From: Oscillospiraceae bacterium
GTDB lineage: Bacteria > Bacillota > Clostridia > Oscillospirales > Oscillospiraceae
Length of the DNA: 41,396 nt
Assembly (NCBI GenBank): GCA_017516925.1
Contig: JAFXAQ010000064.1
Span: forward strand, 1 to 41,396
Direction of reading: 5' to 3'
In this document: in pieces, positions 1 to 6,713 of the stretch
Layout of the letters: every line of letters starts with the position of its first letter
Position numbering within the stretch: the stretch's first letter is position 1
Notes under the pieces: model-generated
The model's input: the letters and a program-made list of their open reading frames with translations, nothing else
What the model was told of the DNA's origin: nothing
Databases searched by the model: none
Program-made: the position numbers and the translations under genes

Positions 1-1
1 G

Positions 2-274
2 GGAGCAGTTCGTGTAATCCAGTTTCTGCGCTACAAAAAAGACGAATCTTATCGCGAAAAATGGGATGTGGAGACACAGGACGAGCGCAACCATTTTATC
101 CGCAACAAGGCGTGGGCATGGGCCGGATATCTGTTTGTTTTGATCGCAGCCATCTGTGCTATTGTTTTCAAGTTGCTGGGACAGGATCTGCTCTCAATAA
201 CGGCAGGCTTTGCCGTCAGCATTCTGGTGCTTCTTTACTGGGTCTGTTACTTGGTGCTGAAAAAGAAATATTGA
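2..274 (+). CDS. C-terminal part of a small integral membrane protein (DUF2178-like)
   Basis: The frame is open to the left edge, so the start lies outside the window and only the last 90 residues are visible. They contain a charged cytoplasmic stretch (RYKKDESYREKWDVETQDER) followed by two hydrophobic segments, roughly AWAGYLFVLIAAICAIVF and LSITAGFAVSILVLLYWVC, and end in a basic LKKKY tail. A GTG inside the frame at 68 could be taken as a start, but the upstream codons read as ordinary protein and the DER..I..KA motif before the first membrane helix is typical of DUF2178-like clostridial membrane proteins, where more sequence precedes it. I would therefore treat this as a truncated gene. 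Function is unknown. A strong hairpin follows at 287-317. The family assignment is from pattern memory and is only moderately secure. Confidence 0.6.
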   Translation, partial: GAVRVIQFLRYKKDESYREKWDVETQDERNHFIRNKAWAWAGYLFVLIAAICAIVFKLLGQDLLSITAGFAVSILVLLYWVCYLVLKKKY

Positions 275-286
275 TACCGTTTTATT

Positions 287-324
287 CAGCGCAGGCGGCG
301 ATATACCGCTTGCGCTGTTTGTCA
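287..324 (+). terminator. Probable terminator of the first gene
   Basis: CAGCGCAGGCGG (287-298) pairs with CCGCTTGCGCTG (306-317) with one mismatch, around an 7-base loop, and is followed by TTTGTCATT. The T-run is short, so termination strength is uncertain. Confidence 0.5.
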
Positions 325-439
325 TTCTAGAAATTAACACTTGCGCATCCCCCAAAATCAGAATTTGTCGAAAGTGAGAGGAAATTTAAAAGCGACCGGT
401 TTCGACATTTCATCTATGTCAACTTAGGGCCTCGAGCCC

Positions 440-753
440 GAGCGCTGCCGGCGGCAGATACAGCGAGGGCGCAGAGTGTGCTGTGGTCGGCAGGTGACGC
501 AGCCGTTCGCGGCAAGGAAACTGCCGGGTACCACAAACGGACAGCGGGTATGGTGTGTAAAAACCCCCTTTTTTGTGTGTTTTTGGGATGAAAACGCAAT
601 TTTTCTGCAAATTTCTTTTGTCCCTTACTTGACATCAGCGTGTCCGGCTCTCCTGTTGCGGTGCCCGATAAAATCTTCGGGCTTGCGCTTGTCCTCGATT
701 TTATCGACCGCTGCCACTCGCTCAGGTCGCTTTATCTGCCACCGGCAGCGCTC
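440..753. repeat. 0.3-kb element bounded by imperfect inverted repeats (MITE-like)
   Basis: Positions 440-489 (starting GAGCGCTGCCGGCGGCAGAT) and the complement of 705-753 (starting GAGCGCTGCCGGTGGCAGAT) match over about 49 bases at roughly three quarters of positions. They enclose about 215 bp with no convincing gene. Inside the right half is a perfect 10-bp stem, CGATAAAATC (668-677) with GATTTTATCG (697-706). The right arm ends about 8 bases before a fragment of spoIVB begins. Size and terminal inverted repeats resemble a miniature non-autonomous transposable element, but no target duplication was found. The rest of 318-760 shows nothing else I can name. Confidence 0.45.
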
Positions 754-760
754 CCATCGC

Positions 761-874
761 TCCCCCATTATCCAGAACGGCAAGCTCATCGGCGCAGTTA
801 CCCATGTTTTGGTAAATGATCCTCAAACCGGTTACGGTATTTTTATCGAGAATATGTTGGATGCAGCCAGCTAA
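761..874 (+). pseudogene. spoIVB: C-terminal fragment of SpoIVB peptidase
   Basis: This stretch reads [20 protein letters not shown] followed by [17 protein letters not shown] and a stop. That is the well-conserved end of SpoIVB, the serine protease of the PDZ/S55 type that signals pro-sigma-K processing from the forespore. The serine of SPIIQNGK corresponds to the catalytic serine motif (GMSGSPI) of the family, but the preceding GMSG residues and all upstream domains (membrane anchor, PDZ) are missing. The in-frame codons before 761 read as unrelated sequence. A full SpoIVB is about 350-430 residues, so only about a tenth remains. It has no start or ribosome-binding site of its own and is almost certainly a remnant. 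Confidence 0.75.
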
Positions 875-1038
875 AGCCTCCCTCTGATGAGGGTTGATTT
901 CCCCGTCAGCGGGGAAAATGTCCGCAAAGCGGACAAAAGGGGCCCGGGGGTGGCACGGCGAAGCCGTGACGGAGGGAGAGAATTCTCTCCCCCTGCTTCG
1001 CTATCGCTCAGCAGCCCCCTCGTCAGAGGGGGCCTTGG
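873..1038. repeat. Composite nested palindromic repeat (GTGGCACGG family)
   Basis: A dense run of palindromes: CCTCCCTCTGATGAGG, CCCCGTCAGCGGGG, TGTCCGC-aaa-GCGGACA, GGTGGCACGGCGAAGCCGTG, GGGAGAGAATTCTCTCCC and a closing CCCCCTCGTCAGAGGGGG. The ends (GCCTCCCTCTGATGAGG and CTCGTCAGAGGGGGCC) are inverted relative to each other. Simpler relatives lie at 19252-19292, 32671-32724 and 37703-37754. Elements of this look are widespread between genes in clostridial genomes. Confidence 0.7.
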
Positions 1039-1053
1039 AGAGGAGAAATAATC

Positions 1054-1268
1054 ATGGATTTCTACAAAGTTCCCATTGGGTTCGGTATGGCTTTAGCTAT
1101 GAACCATCCGGCTATGAACGCCTATGCCGCATGACCGAATCCCAAAAGCAAGCCATCCTCAACAAAGCCCACAACGTCCGCTCCGAAAAAGAAATGCACG
1201 ACTTCGTGGCATCCCTCGCAGGATGCATGCATTCTTTAGAGGATGTCCACATTCCTCAATGTCACTAA
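1054..1268 (+). pseudogene. Small conserved-type protein broken by a one-base frameshift
   Basis: A strong Shine-Dalgarno (GGAGAGGAG, 1037-1045) precedes ATG at 1054. The first frame reads MDFYKVPIGFGMALAMNHPA then MNAYAA and stops at 1132-1134. The adjacent frame continues without a gap as RMTESQKQAILNKAHNVRSE then KEMHDFVASLAG and stops at 1268. The two halves join into one plausible protein if a single base is restored near 1125-1130 (TATGCCGCATG versus an expected TATGCCCGCATG, giving NAYARMTES). The product resembles short clostridial proteins of about 60 residues with a GFGMALAxN...K motif and unknown role. The last 16 codons run into a perfect 11-bp palindrome (1258-1280) that contains the stop codon, so the original end is probably lost as well. 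A sequencing error cannot be excluded. Confidence 0.65.
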
Positions 1269-1294
1269 CTTAGTGACATTGGGGTCATGACCCC
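1258..1294. repeat. Two adjacent perfect palindromes at the 3' end of the broken gene
   Basis: AATGTCACTAA (1258-1268) and TTAGTGACATT (1270-1280) form a perfect 11-bp hairpin with a one-base centre. It is followed at once by the 14-bp palindrome GGGGTCATGACCCC (1281-1294). For the minus-strand AraC gene ending at 1309, this pair could act as a terminator-like structure, although there is no T-run. Confidence 0.7.
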
Positions 1295-1308
1295 CACCGC
1301 TTTTTATT

Positions 1309-2106
1309 CTACTCTTGCAGATAATTCTGCTGGAACTCTTTTCTGTATTTACCGGGCGTTGTCCCGGTTTCTTTTTTGAATATCCTGCTAAAGTATTGCT
1401 GACAGCCAAAGCCACAGTTTTCGGCTACGATACCAAGGGGGATGTTGGTATTCCATAATTGCTTTTTTGCTTCTGTGATGCGACAGCTGATCAGATAGTT
1501 ATGGGGAGATAAGCCGGTAACGGCTGTGAAAATATTATGAAAATAGATGGGGCTTAGGTTGACTGCGCAGGCAATATCCTGCAGACTGATCCCTCTGTGA
1601 TAATTGGCTTCGATGTATCGCTTGGCTTTCGCGATAATCTCGTAATTTTGTCCGCTTTGCAATTTAGGGATTGTTGCGTCAGAAAGGACAAGGCTCAAAA
1701 AAGATAATATCCGACTTTGCATAAGCAATTCATTGGTTTTACTTTCATTTAAAAGGATGATCTCATTTAGGAGTTCTATCATCTTTTCAGGGTGGCTGCT
1801 ATTGAAATAGGCAGGTGCCTTTGTCAATCTTTCGGCCAGCTCTCCCTCTGTAAGGAATTTCAGGTACATTGTTTTAAAGGGAAGGTGGCTGTAGCGGACC
1901 TGCCCCGGTGTCGCTATTTGAATATGATGCTTTTTTATAGTGTACGCATTGCCGTCGGCGTAGGTGGAGAATCCATCTTCAAGAAAAAATTCTATCTCGT
2001 ATTTTACCGCCCTGCGTTTGGGGGAAACCTTCAGATCTCCAAATTCGCTGCAATCGTAGTAACCGCAGGTGATATCGTAAGGAAGGGTTAGCATATTGTA
2101 CCTCAC
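1309..2106 (-). CDS. AraC-family transcriptional regulator
   Basis: The 265-residue product has the standard two-part AraC layout. Residues 1 to about 110 form a cupin-like sensor region (EIEFFLEDG, HHIQIATPGQVRYSHLPFK) and about 160-260 contain the double helix-turn-helix. The second recognition helix has the family signature GFGCQQYFSRIFKKETGTTP followed by GKYRKEF, and the first has SLQDIACAVNLSPIYFHNIF. It is divergent from the DUF5107/TPR gene with 99 bp between the starts, the usual arrangement for a local regulator, so I infer that it controls that gene in response to a sugar or glycan. The region is more AT-rich than the rest of the window, as is its partner, which suggests the pair was acquired together. 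The ligand cannot be read from the sequence. Confidence 0.9.
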   Translation of the reverse strand: MRYNMLTLPYDITCGYYDCSEFGDLKVSPKRRAVKYEIEFFLEDGFSTYADGNAYTIKKHHIQIATPGQVRYSHLPFKTMYLKFLTEGELAERLTKAPAYFNSSHPEKMIELLNEIILLNESKTNELLMQSRILSFLSLVLSDATIPKLQSGQNYEIIAKAKRYIEANYHRGISLQDIACAVNLSPIYFHNIFTAVTGLSPHNYLISCRITEAKKQLWNTNIPLGIVAENCGFGCQQYFSRIFKKETGTTPGKYRKEFQQNYLQE

Positions 2107-2205
2107 AGTAAGAAAAGATAAAAACTCCGTAATATTATTACTTTAAAAATCCAGTATATTACATTTATAATACAATAAGAAATAATAATTGTAAAGGAGC
2201 TTTTT
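2107..2205. promoter_or_regulatory. Divergent control region between the AraC gene and the DUF5107 gene
   Basis: This is an AT-rich spacer. For the plus-strand gene there is a TATAAT at 2166-2171 without a good -35 at the usual distance, as expected for an activator-dependent promoter, and an AAAGGAG Shine-Dalgarno just before ATG 2206. The complementary halves AATATT...AATATAC around 2131-2161 could be regulator sites, but I cannot define an operator. Confidence 0.45.
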
Positions 2206-5200
2206 ATGGAAAAGGTTAAAATTTACGAAAGCAAGATTGTGATCCCTACCTACCCAGAGCCTGAGCCCGAGGAATTGCCGATGTTTGCAGAAAACCGCGT
2301 GCATCAGCGATCCAGCGGCAGACCGTATCCAAACAAGGTAGTCATGCAGGTCGATCGCACCCATAAGGAAGACAGAGAATATAAGCTTGTAACGCTGGAA
2401 AACGAATATGTAAAAATTGAAATTCTTCCGCAGATCGGCGGCAGAATCTATTCCGCATACGACAAAACCACGGGTTACGATTATTTCTATAAGCAGCATG
2501 TGATCAAGCCCGCGCTGATCGGTGTGCTGGGCTCCTGGATATCGGGCGGTGTGGAGTTCAACTGGCCGTTCCATCACAGAGCCTCCGGATTTATGCCCTG
2601 CGATTTTACGATCGAAGAATTTCCGGACGGAAGTGCCGCCTGCCACCTATCTGAGCACGACCCCATTGACCGTATGAAGGGTATGGTCAGCATCATTTTA
2701 AGACCGGGAGAAACCTCCCTTGAAACAAAAATGCGCTTATACAACAGAACCGCAGCAGAAAAATCCTTCCTTTGGTGGGAAAATGCTGCCGTTCCGGTAA
2801 ACGAAAGCTATCAGATATTCTTTCCTCAGGATGTTTCCTATGTCAATTTCCATTATTTGAAATCAAGGACCACCTACCCCATAGCAGGAAACGGGGTATA
2901 TAACGGCATTCCTATGGATACCGACCGGGATATTTCCTGGCACAAGAATACCCGTCAGGCAACCTCTTATTTTGCCTGTGCATCGGATTATGATTATTTC
3001 GGCGGCTATGACCACAGCAAAGCGTGCGGTGTTGTTCATATTGGCGACCATCACATTTCCCCCGGTAAGAAAATGTTTACCTGGGCGTATTGTCAGCTGT
3101 CAAAATCCTGGGAGAATGCACTGACCGACACAGACGGCGAATATGCAGAATTGATGGCAGGCTCATACTCCGACAATCAGCCGAACTTTTCCTGGCTGGC
3201 ACCCTATGAAACCAAGGTGTTTTCCCAGCATTGGTATCCCATCGCAAAAATCGGCACGCCCACTTTTGCAAATCTGAACTGCGCCATGAAATTGGACAAA
3301 GAGAACAGGGCCTTCAAATTACAGTCTACAAAGATTTTCAAAAACGCAACTGTAAAAATCTTTGCCGGTGGGGATGTTTTTTGGGAAGCTGCTTGTGATC
3401 TGCTGCCCAACATGCCTCTGGAGCTGGCGGTGCCGCAGCTGCCGCAGTATGTAACCGTATCGGTTGTGGCCGACGGAAAAACCGTGGCACAGTATACAGA
3501 AAAGAAGCTCGATCAATTCAATATGCCCGATGTTATTACGGATATGCCGTCTGCCGCAGGTATGAATGACGCCGATGAGCTTTATCTGGCAGGCGTTCAT
3601 GTAGACCAGTACCGTGACCCCCACACCAATCCGGACAGCTATTGGAAGGAGGCACTAAAGCGGAAGGTCAACCACATCCCCTCTCTGATCGCAATGGCAA
3701 AATATGAGCTGGGAAGATATTGTCTTGACACAGCGGAAAATTTTATTAAAAGGGCAATCGATGCCATCACGGTCTATAACGAGCGTGTGCAGAGCGGTGA
3801 GGTTTATTATACATACGGTCGTATTTTGGAAGCCAAGGGTGAGATCGACAAGGCGTACAATTACTACTACAAGGCCTACTGGGCAGCCGACTGTGTAGCC
3901 AAGGCAATGACACGGATTGCCTTGCTGGACATTCGCAGTAAGGATTATCAGGAAGCTGTCCGTCACGCAAGAAATGCCCTTGACTACGGCGCAAACAACA
4001 ATCTTGCAGTGGTCGCTTTGGTGATAGCCCTCCGGGAAACAGGTATGCAGGAAGAGGCAGCTGCACTGCTCAAAAAGCAGCTTGAAAAGGACAGCCTTGA
4101 CCATCTGGCAAGATATTTGTCAGACCGGAAAGATTTTTATGCTGTAATGGATTCTGATGCAATCCAGACCTGTTTGGACATCGCCTTTGATTTGTCTGCT
4201 ATGGGCAGATACGCAGACATCATCACGCTGTTTGAAGGTGCAATCTCGCATTCCGAAAGCAACCGCAAGGTCATGGCTTATTACGCATTGGGTTACTACA
4301 AGTTCCTTGCAGGAAGCGATGGCAGCGAGGAATACAAAAAGGCAGAAACTGCCGCCTTGGGCTGTGCATATCCTGTCCGGTTCGAAGAGCAATGCATCCT
4401 GGAGGACGTGATCAAGAGGACTGGCAACAAAACCGCAAAGATGCTTTTGGGCTGTTTGCTTTACAACAAGCTGCTCTACCGTAAGGCCGCCGCCCTCTGG
4501 GAGCAGTGTGACGATTATATCTCGAGAAGAAACCTTGCGGTGGCATATTTCAGCCATTTGGGTCGGGAGGCAGATGCGCTTTCGATTATGAAGGCGCTTG
4601 TCAAGCAGCGCCAAGAGGACGAAGAGCTGCTTTATGAAACAGTTTGCCTGATGGACAAAATGGGAATATCCCCTAAGGAAAAAATCGACCTGATCACTTC
4701 CCGCAAGGTTACGCGCGACGATATTTTAACCGAGCTGAGTAAGGCATACAATCAGGCGTTTATGCCCGACGAAGCAATCGAAACACTGCTGTCGCACTGC
4801 TTTGTTCCCTGTGAAGGCGGTGAACACGCTATTGCTGACCAGTATATGTTCGCTTATCTTGTAAAAGGAAAAACCGAACTTAATAAAGGTAATTATGAAA
4901 AAGCAATCGAGTTCTTCAAAAAGGGACAGGTGCTGCCGCAGTCTTTAGGCGCAGGAATCTGGAATCATTGCAAGCGCATTCCTCTTAAATTCTATGAAGC
5001 AATTTGTCTCGAACAAATCGACGAAAAGGCAAAAGCAGATGATATATTCAACTATATTGCAACAACAGAAATTGAGTATTTCAGTAATATGCATCTTAAA
5101 GAATTGCCTTATTTCCAAGCACTTTCATTTCGTCATTTAGGTGAGGAACTGAAAGGTCAGCATCATATTACAAAGTATCTAAGAGAGTGGAGCAAAATTA

Positions 5201-5415
5201 AGGACACCCGTGATAACGGATATTTTGGCACAACGCCATTCTTCATTCCGTTTGTAGATCAGCCCGAAAAGCTCCGCAAAGCGCAGTATTTATACTTAAC
5301 AGGTCTTTGCGAAGATTATATGGGCAATCACAAAAAGGCAAAGCGCCTTTTGACAGAAAGCGTGCAGCTGAACAACGAAAATATGCTTGCGCTGTTTTTT
5401 GAGAAATTTATGTAA
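2206..5415 (+). CDS. DUF5107 domain protein with C-terminal TPR repeats
   Basis: The 1069-residue soluble protein has no signal peptide. Residues about 35-350 match the DUF5107 pattern (NEYVKIEILPQIGGRIYSAY, SWISGGVEFNWPFHHR, FTWAYCQLSKSWENALTDTD), a beta-sandwich related to the galactose mutarotase/GH-associated superfold. From about residue 470 it is helical with TPR-like repeats (YYTYGRILEAKGEIDKAYNY, YALGYYKFLAGSDGSEEYKK, NKGNYEKAIEFFKKGQVLPQ, RAQYLYLTGLCEDYMGNHKK-type units). Such proteins occur next to sugar-utilisation genes and AraC regulators and are thought to bind or process glycans, but no catalytic activity is established from sequence. The RBS (AAAGGAG) and ATG at 2206 fit well. 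The last ~550 bp are clearly more AT-rich than the first half, so the gene may be a mosaic or of foreign origin. Confidence 0.8.
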   Translation: MEKVKIYESKIVIPTYPEPEPEELPMFAENRVHQRSSGRPYPNKVVMQVDRTHKEDREYKLVTLENEYVKIEILPQIGGRIYSAYDKTTGYDYFYKQHVIKPALIGVLGSWISGGVEFNWPFHHRASGFMPCDFTIEEFPDGSAACHLSEHDPIDRMKGMVSIILRPGETSLETKMRLYNRTAAEKSFLWWENAAVPVNESYQIFFPQDVSYVNFHYLKSRTTYPIAGNGVYNGIPMDTDRDISWHKNTRQATSYFACASDYDYFGGYDHSKACGVVHIGDHHISPGKKMFTWAYCQLSKSWENALTDTDGEYAELMAGSYSDNQPNFSWLAPYETKVFSQHWYPIAKIGTPTFANLNCAMKLDKENRAFKLQSTKIFKNATVKIFAGGDVFWEAACDLLPNMPLELAVPQLPQYVTVSVVADGKTVAQYTEKKLDQFNMPDVITDMPSAAGMNDADELYLAGVHVDQYRDPHTNPDSYWKEALKRKVNHIPSLIAMAKYELGRYCLDTAENFIKRAIDAITVYNERVQSGEVYYTYGRILEAKGEIDKAYNYYYKAYWAADCVAKAMTRIALLDIRSKDYQEAVRHARNALDYGANNNLAVVALVIALRETGMQEEAAALLKKQLEKDSLDHLARYLSDRKDFYAVMDSDAIQTCLDIAFDLSAMGRYADIITLFEGAISHSESNRKVMAYYALGYYKFLAGSDGSEEYKKAETAALGCAYPVRFEEQCILEDVIKRTGNKTAKMLLGCLLYNKLLYRKAAALWEQCDDYISRRNLAVAYFSHLGREADALSIMKALVKQRQEDEELLYETVCLMDKMGISPKEKIDLITSRKVTRDDILTELSKAYNQAFMPDEAIETLLSHCFVPCEGGEHAIADQYMFAYLVKGKTELNKGNYEKAIEFFKKGQVLPQSLGAGIWNHCKRIPLKFYEAICLEQIDEKAKADDIFNYIATTEIEYFSNMHLKELPYFQALSFRHLGEELKGQHHITKYLREWSKIKDTRDNGYFGTTPFFIPFVDQPEKLRKAQYLYLTGLCEDYMGNHKKAKRLLTESVQLNNENMLALFFEKFM

Positions 5416-5436
5416 GCCAGGGGACGGCAATAAGAC

Positions 5437-5466
5437 ATCGAAAATATGCTGGATGCCGCGGCATAA
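5437..5466 (+). pseudogene. Second, very short SpoIVB-like C-terminal tail
   Basis: These ten codons read IENMLDAAA and stop, matching the IENMLDAAS end of the fragment at 845-874 (about 24 of 30 bases alike). It begins 21 bp after the DUF5107 stop codon and has no start. With so few residues the match could be chance, but the same terminal motif appears on both sides of the AraC-DUF5107 block. Confidence 0.4.
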
Positions 5467-5474
5467 AAGGAAAA

Positions 5475-5513
5475 CGGATTCCTCGATTTCGCTTTGCTCC
5501 ACTCGGAATGACA
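5475..5513 (-). repeat. Dispersed repeat of the GTCATTCTGAGCG family (inverted copy)
   Basis: GGATTCCTCGATTTCGCTTT followed by GCTCCACTCGGAATGACAC is the reverse of the element at 5553-5601. The two copies face each other and can fold back on each other. Most of the 5416-5786 gap is filled by such repeats; no gene is seen there. Confidence 0.65.
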
Positions 5514-5552
5514 CAGGTAAACGATACTTGCAGCGTCTATCCTACTTCCCCT

Positions 5553-5601
5553 GTCATTCTGAGCGACCCTGAGCGAAGTGGAAGGGGCGTCGAAGAATCC
5601 G
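5553..5601 (+). repeat. Dispersed repeat of the GTCATTCTGAGCG family
   Basis: GTCATTCTGAGCGACCCTGA, then GCGAAGTGGAAGGGGCGTCG and AAGAATCCG. Relatives lie at 5475-5513, 36033-36099 and 39668-39769. Confidence 0.7.
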
Positions 5602-5615
5602 TCCCCCTTCTCCCT

Positions 5616-5654
5616 GTCATTGCGAGCCAGTGCGCACACTGGCGTGGCAATCCG
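5616..5654 (+). repeat. Dispersed palindromic repeat GTCATTGCGAG...GTGGCAATCCG, centre CCAGTGCGCACACTGG
   Basis: The outer ends GTCATTGCGAG and CGTGGCAATCCG are shared with seven other copies in the window. The inner palindrome is CCAGTG-CGCA-CACTGG. Confidence 0.8.
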
Positions 5655-5758
5655 TCCCCCCCAAAAACAAAAGCAAGCCATCTGGTTCAAGACAGGGGAC
5701 GGTTCTGTGTCTTGAACAGGAAGATATGCAACAGCAAGGCGCATAATGCAATAACTTA

Positions 5759-5787
5759 CGGCGGGATAAACTCCCGCCGCTTTTTCT
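5759..5787 (+). terminator. Hairpin with T-run upstream of the EamA gene
   Basis: CGGCGGG (5759-5765) pairs with CCCGCCG (5773-5779), followed by CTTTTTCTT. It looks like an intrinsic terminator for transcription coming from the left and lies just before the EamA promoter. Confidence 0.6.
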
Positions 5788-5814
5788 TGCAATCTTGCCA
5801 TGTTGTGCTATGAT
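5787..5814 (+). promoter_or_regulatory. Probable sigma-A promoter for the EamA gene
   Basis: TTGCAA (5787-5792), a 16-bp spacer and TATGAT (5809-5814) with a TG one base before the -10 (extended -10, TGCTATGAT). Confidence 0.6.
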
Positions 5815-5843
5815 GGTAAGGCAATACGTCAGGAGGCTTCCAA

Positions 5844-6680
5844 ATGATCTTTTTATGTCTTGCTATTTTCAGCAGTTGTGCCATATCCCTTTTCATGCGC
5901 ATCAGCGCCAACAGGGTATCTGCCAAGCTGAGTATGCTCAGTGTCAATTATGTGATCTGCTCGCTGCTGGGCGCATCCTATGCTGGCTTTGATTTAATAT
6001 GTCCGGATGTTTCCGGCTTTTCCACCACTGTTTCGCTGGGTATTGTGGGCGGCATCCTGTTTCTTGCCTCCTTTATCCTGCTGCAGCGGAACACCGCCCG
6101 CAACGGCATTGTCCTGTCCTCTGTTTTTATGAAACTGGGGCTGCTGGTGCCTATGATCCTTTCGGTGCTGGTTTTTCGCGAGCTTCCCACCTGGAGCCAG
6201 GTCGTCGGTTTTTGCATTGCGCTGCTTGCCATCGTGCTGATCAATGTAAAAAAAGGAAATACCGCAAGCCGCTTTCACTGGGAGCTGCTGGTGCTGCTTC
6301 TGACGGGCGGTGGCGCGGACGCTATGTCCAAGGTCTTTGAAGCGCTGGGACCTGCTGCTTTGTCAAACCAGTTTTTATTTTACATTTTCGCCGTGGCTTT
6401 GGTGTTGTGCGTTGCCTTGGTGATCTACAAAAAAGAGCGCCCGGGCCTTTGGGAAGTTTTGTTCGGCGCAGCCATCGGCATTCCCAACTTCTTCTCTTCC
6501 AAATTTCTGCTGCGGTCGCTGGCAGATCTGCCGGCGGTGGTGGTTTATCCCAGCTTCAGCATCGCAACCATCCTGATTACCACCCTTGTGGGTGTGTGTT
6601 TCTTCAAGGAGCGCCTCCGGAAGCTTCAGTGGCTGGCATTGGCTGCCATCGTTGCGGCGCTTTTTCTGCTGAACATCTAA
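5844..6680 (+). CDS. EamA/DMT-superfamily transporter
   Basis: The 278-residue protein is made almost entirely of about ten hydrophobic helices in two similar halves, the drug/metabolite transporter design. Visible signs are the short helices with small residues, the loop PTWSQVVGFCIALLAIVLIN ending the first half, and its counterpart RLRKLQWLALAAIVAALFLL ending the second, each following a conserved E/R stretch (VFRELP, FFKERLR). The GGAGG Shine-Dalgarno (about 5831) supports ATG 5844, and an extended -10 promoter lies upstream. It acts in the cytoplasmic membrane as an exporter or permease of a small metabolite. Members of this family carry very different substrates, so no substrate is assigned. 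It stands alone and shares a bidirectional terminator with the convergent MATE gene. Confidence 0.85.
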   Translation: MIFLCLAIFSSCAISLFMRISANRVSAKLSMLSVNYVICSLLGASYAGFDLICPDVSGFSTTVSLGIVGGILFLASFILLQRNTARNGIVLSSVFMKLGLLVPMILSVLVFRELPTWSQVVGFCIALLAIVLINVKKGNTASRFHWELLVLLLTGGGADAMSKVFEALGPAALSNQFLFYIFAVALVLCVALVIYKKERPGLWEVLFGAAIGIPNFFSSKFLLRSLADLPAVVVYPSFSIATILITTLVGVCFFKERLRKLQWLALAAIVAALFLLNI

Positions 6681-6681
6681 G

Positions 6682-6713
6682 AAAGGACACCTCATCCGAG
6701 GTGTCCTTTTTTC
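6682..6713. terminator. Bidirectional terminator between the EamA and MATE genes
   Basis: AAAGGACACCTC (6682-6693), loop ATCC and GAGGTGTCCTTTTTT form a perfect GC-rich stem with A and T runs on both sides, serving both converging genes. Confidence 0.9.

Noticed and set aside
318-760. Structured RNA such as RNase P RNA, tmRNA or a riboswitch
   Set aside because: None of the conserved cores I know could be found. The inverted repeats fit a mobile element better. A covariance-model search would settle it.
5500-5813. Small open frame of about 100 residues in the 5.5-5.8 kb gap
   Set aside because: It runs through two dispersed repeats and has no coding signature.
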